From assembly GCF_004348825.1 (NCBI RefSeq), contig NZ_SMJU01000006.1, positions 124,001 to 188,000 of the forward strand: a stretch of 64,000 nt of DNA, in the 5' to 3' direction. The notes below the pieces were generated by a model. That model searched no databases, had not been told where the DNA came from, and saw only the letters and a program-made list of their open reading frames with translations. The position numbers were made by a program, and so were the translations under genes. Positions within the stretch are counted from its first letter, which is position 1; the number at the start of each line of letters is the position of its first letter. Below, one piece after another: positions 62,760 to 64,000 of the stretch. The stretch is from Arundinibacter roseus. Its GTDB lineage: Bacteria > Bacteroidota > Bacteroidia > Cytophagales > Spirosomataceae.

Positions 62760-64000
62760 ATGAAGAATCTTTCTTCTGTCCGCATGTTGACTCGTATATT
62801 GAACGAAGGGCAACTATCGTGGGCCATTCGTTTGCTGTTTATCGTTTCCATATTCCTGATTATTATTCTTTCATTCAGCTACCATTCCATTAATCGGGAA
62901 TTAATTTTCTATTCCGAACGCGTGGATCACACGCATGATGTTTTGGATAAAATTAAGGATATAAATTCGAAATTACACGAGGTGACATACTACGGACGGG
63001 GTTTTCTTATCATGGGCGATTCGTCGAACAAAGAACAGATGTTGCATAAATTAGGCGTAATGCCTGCAATGGTCGATGAACTAATGCAGCTTTCGGAGGA
63101 TAACGTTGTTCAGCAGGAAAAAACCAAATTACTCAGGCAGGCAATTGAAACCTTCGGTAATCGGGTCAGAATTTATGCTCAGGAAAATCCCCTGATTTAC
63201 ACAAATGAACAAAAAAAGAGCCTGTTGATGGCAGGCTCGACACGCACACTGGAAGTAGTGAGGATTTTGAATGAAATGTCAGAGACAGAAACCAAGCTGA
63301 TGGCCAATCGGTTGCAAAGCCGAAATAATTACAAACAACAGATTTTTCGATTCAATTGGGTAATCATGGGCGTTGCGCTCATTTTTCTGGTTTCTGCCTT
63401 TATCTTACTCGAACGTGAGCTTGCCCAAAACAAGATGTATAAGGCTGAACTTGAAAACAAGGTTGATAATCTGAACCGTTCCAACAGCGAACTGGAACAG
63501 TTTGCGTACGTTGCGTCGCATGATTTACAGGAACCTTTGCGAAAAATTCGATCATTTACCAATCTTCTGGTTACACGAAATAGTTCGCATCTCAATCAGG
63601 ATACCATGCAATTATTGGAGAAAATTGATCGATCAGCCAATCGGATGCAATTGTTGATTGATGATCTGCTGGCGTTTTCCCGGGTAATTGATATGTCACA
63701 AAATGCCGAAGAAATTGATTTGAACGATATTATGGACGAAGTAAAGACCAATTTGTCGTCTATCATTCGGGAAAAATCGGCGCAAATCAATCAGCAAATT
63801 TTACCTACTATTGTGGGGTATAATATTCAAATTTTGCAACTTTTCCAGAATCTCATTTCTAATTCATTGAAATATAGCAAGCTGAATGAGAGGCCGGTTA
63901 TTGATATTTTTGTTCAGGAAGTTTGGGGATATGAAATTCCGGGGGTAAAAGAATCACAGCAGGACTTGCCTTTTTACTGCATCAAAATTTTTGATAACGG
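62760..64000 (+). CDS. CHASE3 membrane histidine kinase, C-terminus cut by window edge
   Basis: I translated it from the ATG at 62760; 413 codons are visible and the frame is open at the end. Two membrane helices (about 23-43 and 196-218) frame an extracytoplasmic CHASE3-like domain (HTHDVLDKIKDINSKLHEV, then YYGRGFLIMGD). A coiled coil leads to HisKA with H254 in YVASHDLQEPLRKI and the start of HATPase_c (LFQNLISNSLKYS). The H-box is nearly identical to that of the soluble kinase at 57951-59468, indicating paralogues. Divergent from rpoN. Confidence 0.9.
   Translation, partial: MKNLSSVRMLTRILNEGQLSWAIRLLFIVSIFLIIILSFSYHSINRELIFYSERVDHTHDVLDKIKDINSKLHEVTYYGRGFLIMGDSSNKEQMLHKLGVMPAMVDELMQLSEDNVVQQEKTKLLRQAIETFGNRVRIYAQENPLIYTNEQKKSLLMAGSTRTLEVVRILNEMSETETKLMANRLQSRNNYKQQIFRFNWVIMGVALIFLVSAFILLERELAQNKMYKAELENKVDNLNRSNSELEQFAYVASHDLQEPLRKIRSFTNLLVTRNSSHLNQDTMQLLEKIDRSANRMQLLIDDLLAFSRVIDMSQNAEEIDLNDIMDEVKTNLSSIIREKSAQINQQILPTIVGYNIQILQLFQNLISNSLKYSKLNERPVIDIFVQEVWGYEIPGVKESQQDLPFYCIKIFDN

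Overview
The window looks like a chromosomal segment of a free-living Bacteroidota, most likely Cytophagales (Spirosomaceae-like). The support is two SusC/SusD pairs, a PorW/SprE-type lipoprotein of the type IX secretion/gliding machinery, an S-box (SAM-I) leader before metY, several promoters with the Bacteroidota signature TTG-N18-21-TAnnTTTG, A-rich start regions without Shine-Dalgarno sequences, and an atp operon organised as in that phylum. I see no rRNA, tRNA, CRISPR array, insertion sequence or prophage. Two genes run off the edges: a class A penicillin-binding protein at the left and a CHASE3 histidine kinase at the right.

Layout. 1-4.6 kb: PBP1A and porW/sprE on the minus strand. 4.7-8.1 kb: F0 part of the ATP synthase plus delta (atpZ/I, a membrane protein, atpB, atpE, atpF, atpH). 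The cluster stops at a strong terminator without atpA/atpG and has an extra hairpin after atpE. 8.2-12.7 kb: a compact DnaG-like primase, the potassium system KtrA/KtrB and a beta-lactamase-fold hydrolase with degenerate catalytic motifs. 12.9-25 kb: a mix of housekeeping and envelope genes (GH-A glycosidase, two GNATs, acyl-ACP desaturase, PlsC, zinc metalloprotease, Dabb protein, trypsin-like protease, small secreted proteins, TolC). 25-28.4 kb: amidohydrolase lipoprotein, voltage-gated potassium channel, M48 protease. 28.5-31.4 kb: methionine genes metY and metX behind a SAM riboswitch, with a previously unlabelled 39-codon Cys-ended leader ORF between riboswitch and metY. 31.5-35 kb: DciA/DUF721, LD-carboxypeptidase, SDR, M20 amidohydrolase. 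35-44.5 kb: two susC/susD pairs. 44.6-48.9 kb: RND efflux adaptor and pump behind a promoter that carries a palindrome. 49.1-49.9 kb: ICMT-type methyltransferase.

49.9-56.1 kb is the most striking accessory unit. A compact minus-strand operon encodes a DHDPS-family lyase, a 4-hydroxyproline 2-epimerase-type enzyme with both catalytic cysteines, a secreted GH127 beta-L-arabinofuranosidase with all four zinc/catalytic ligands, and a DadA-type FAD dehydrogenase. A divergent AraC regulator faces it, with an inverted repeat between them. Read together, these can strip beta-L-arabinofuranose from hydroxyproline-rich plant glycoproteins (extensin type) and degrade the released hydroxyproline to 2-oxoglutarate semialdehyde.

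56.4-64 kb is a signalling block: rpoN (sigma-54), an NtrC-type activator, a soluble PAS histidine kinase and a receiver-PAS-kinase hybrid on the minus strand, ending at a terminator, with a divergent membrane CHASE3 kinase. All functional statements rest on reading motifs by eye; no database search was run.
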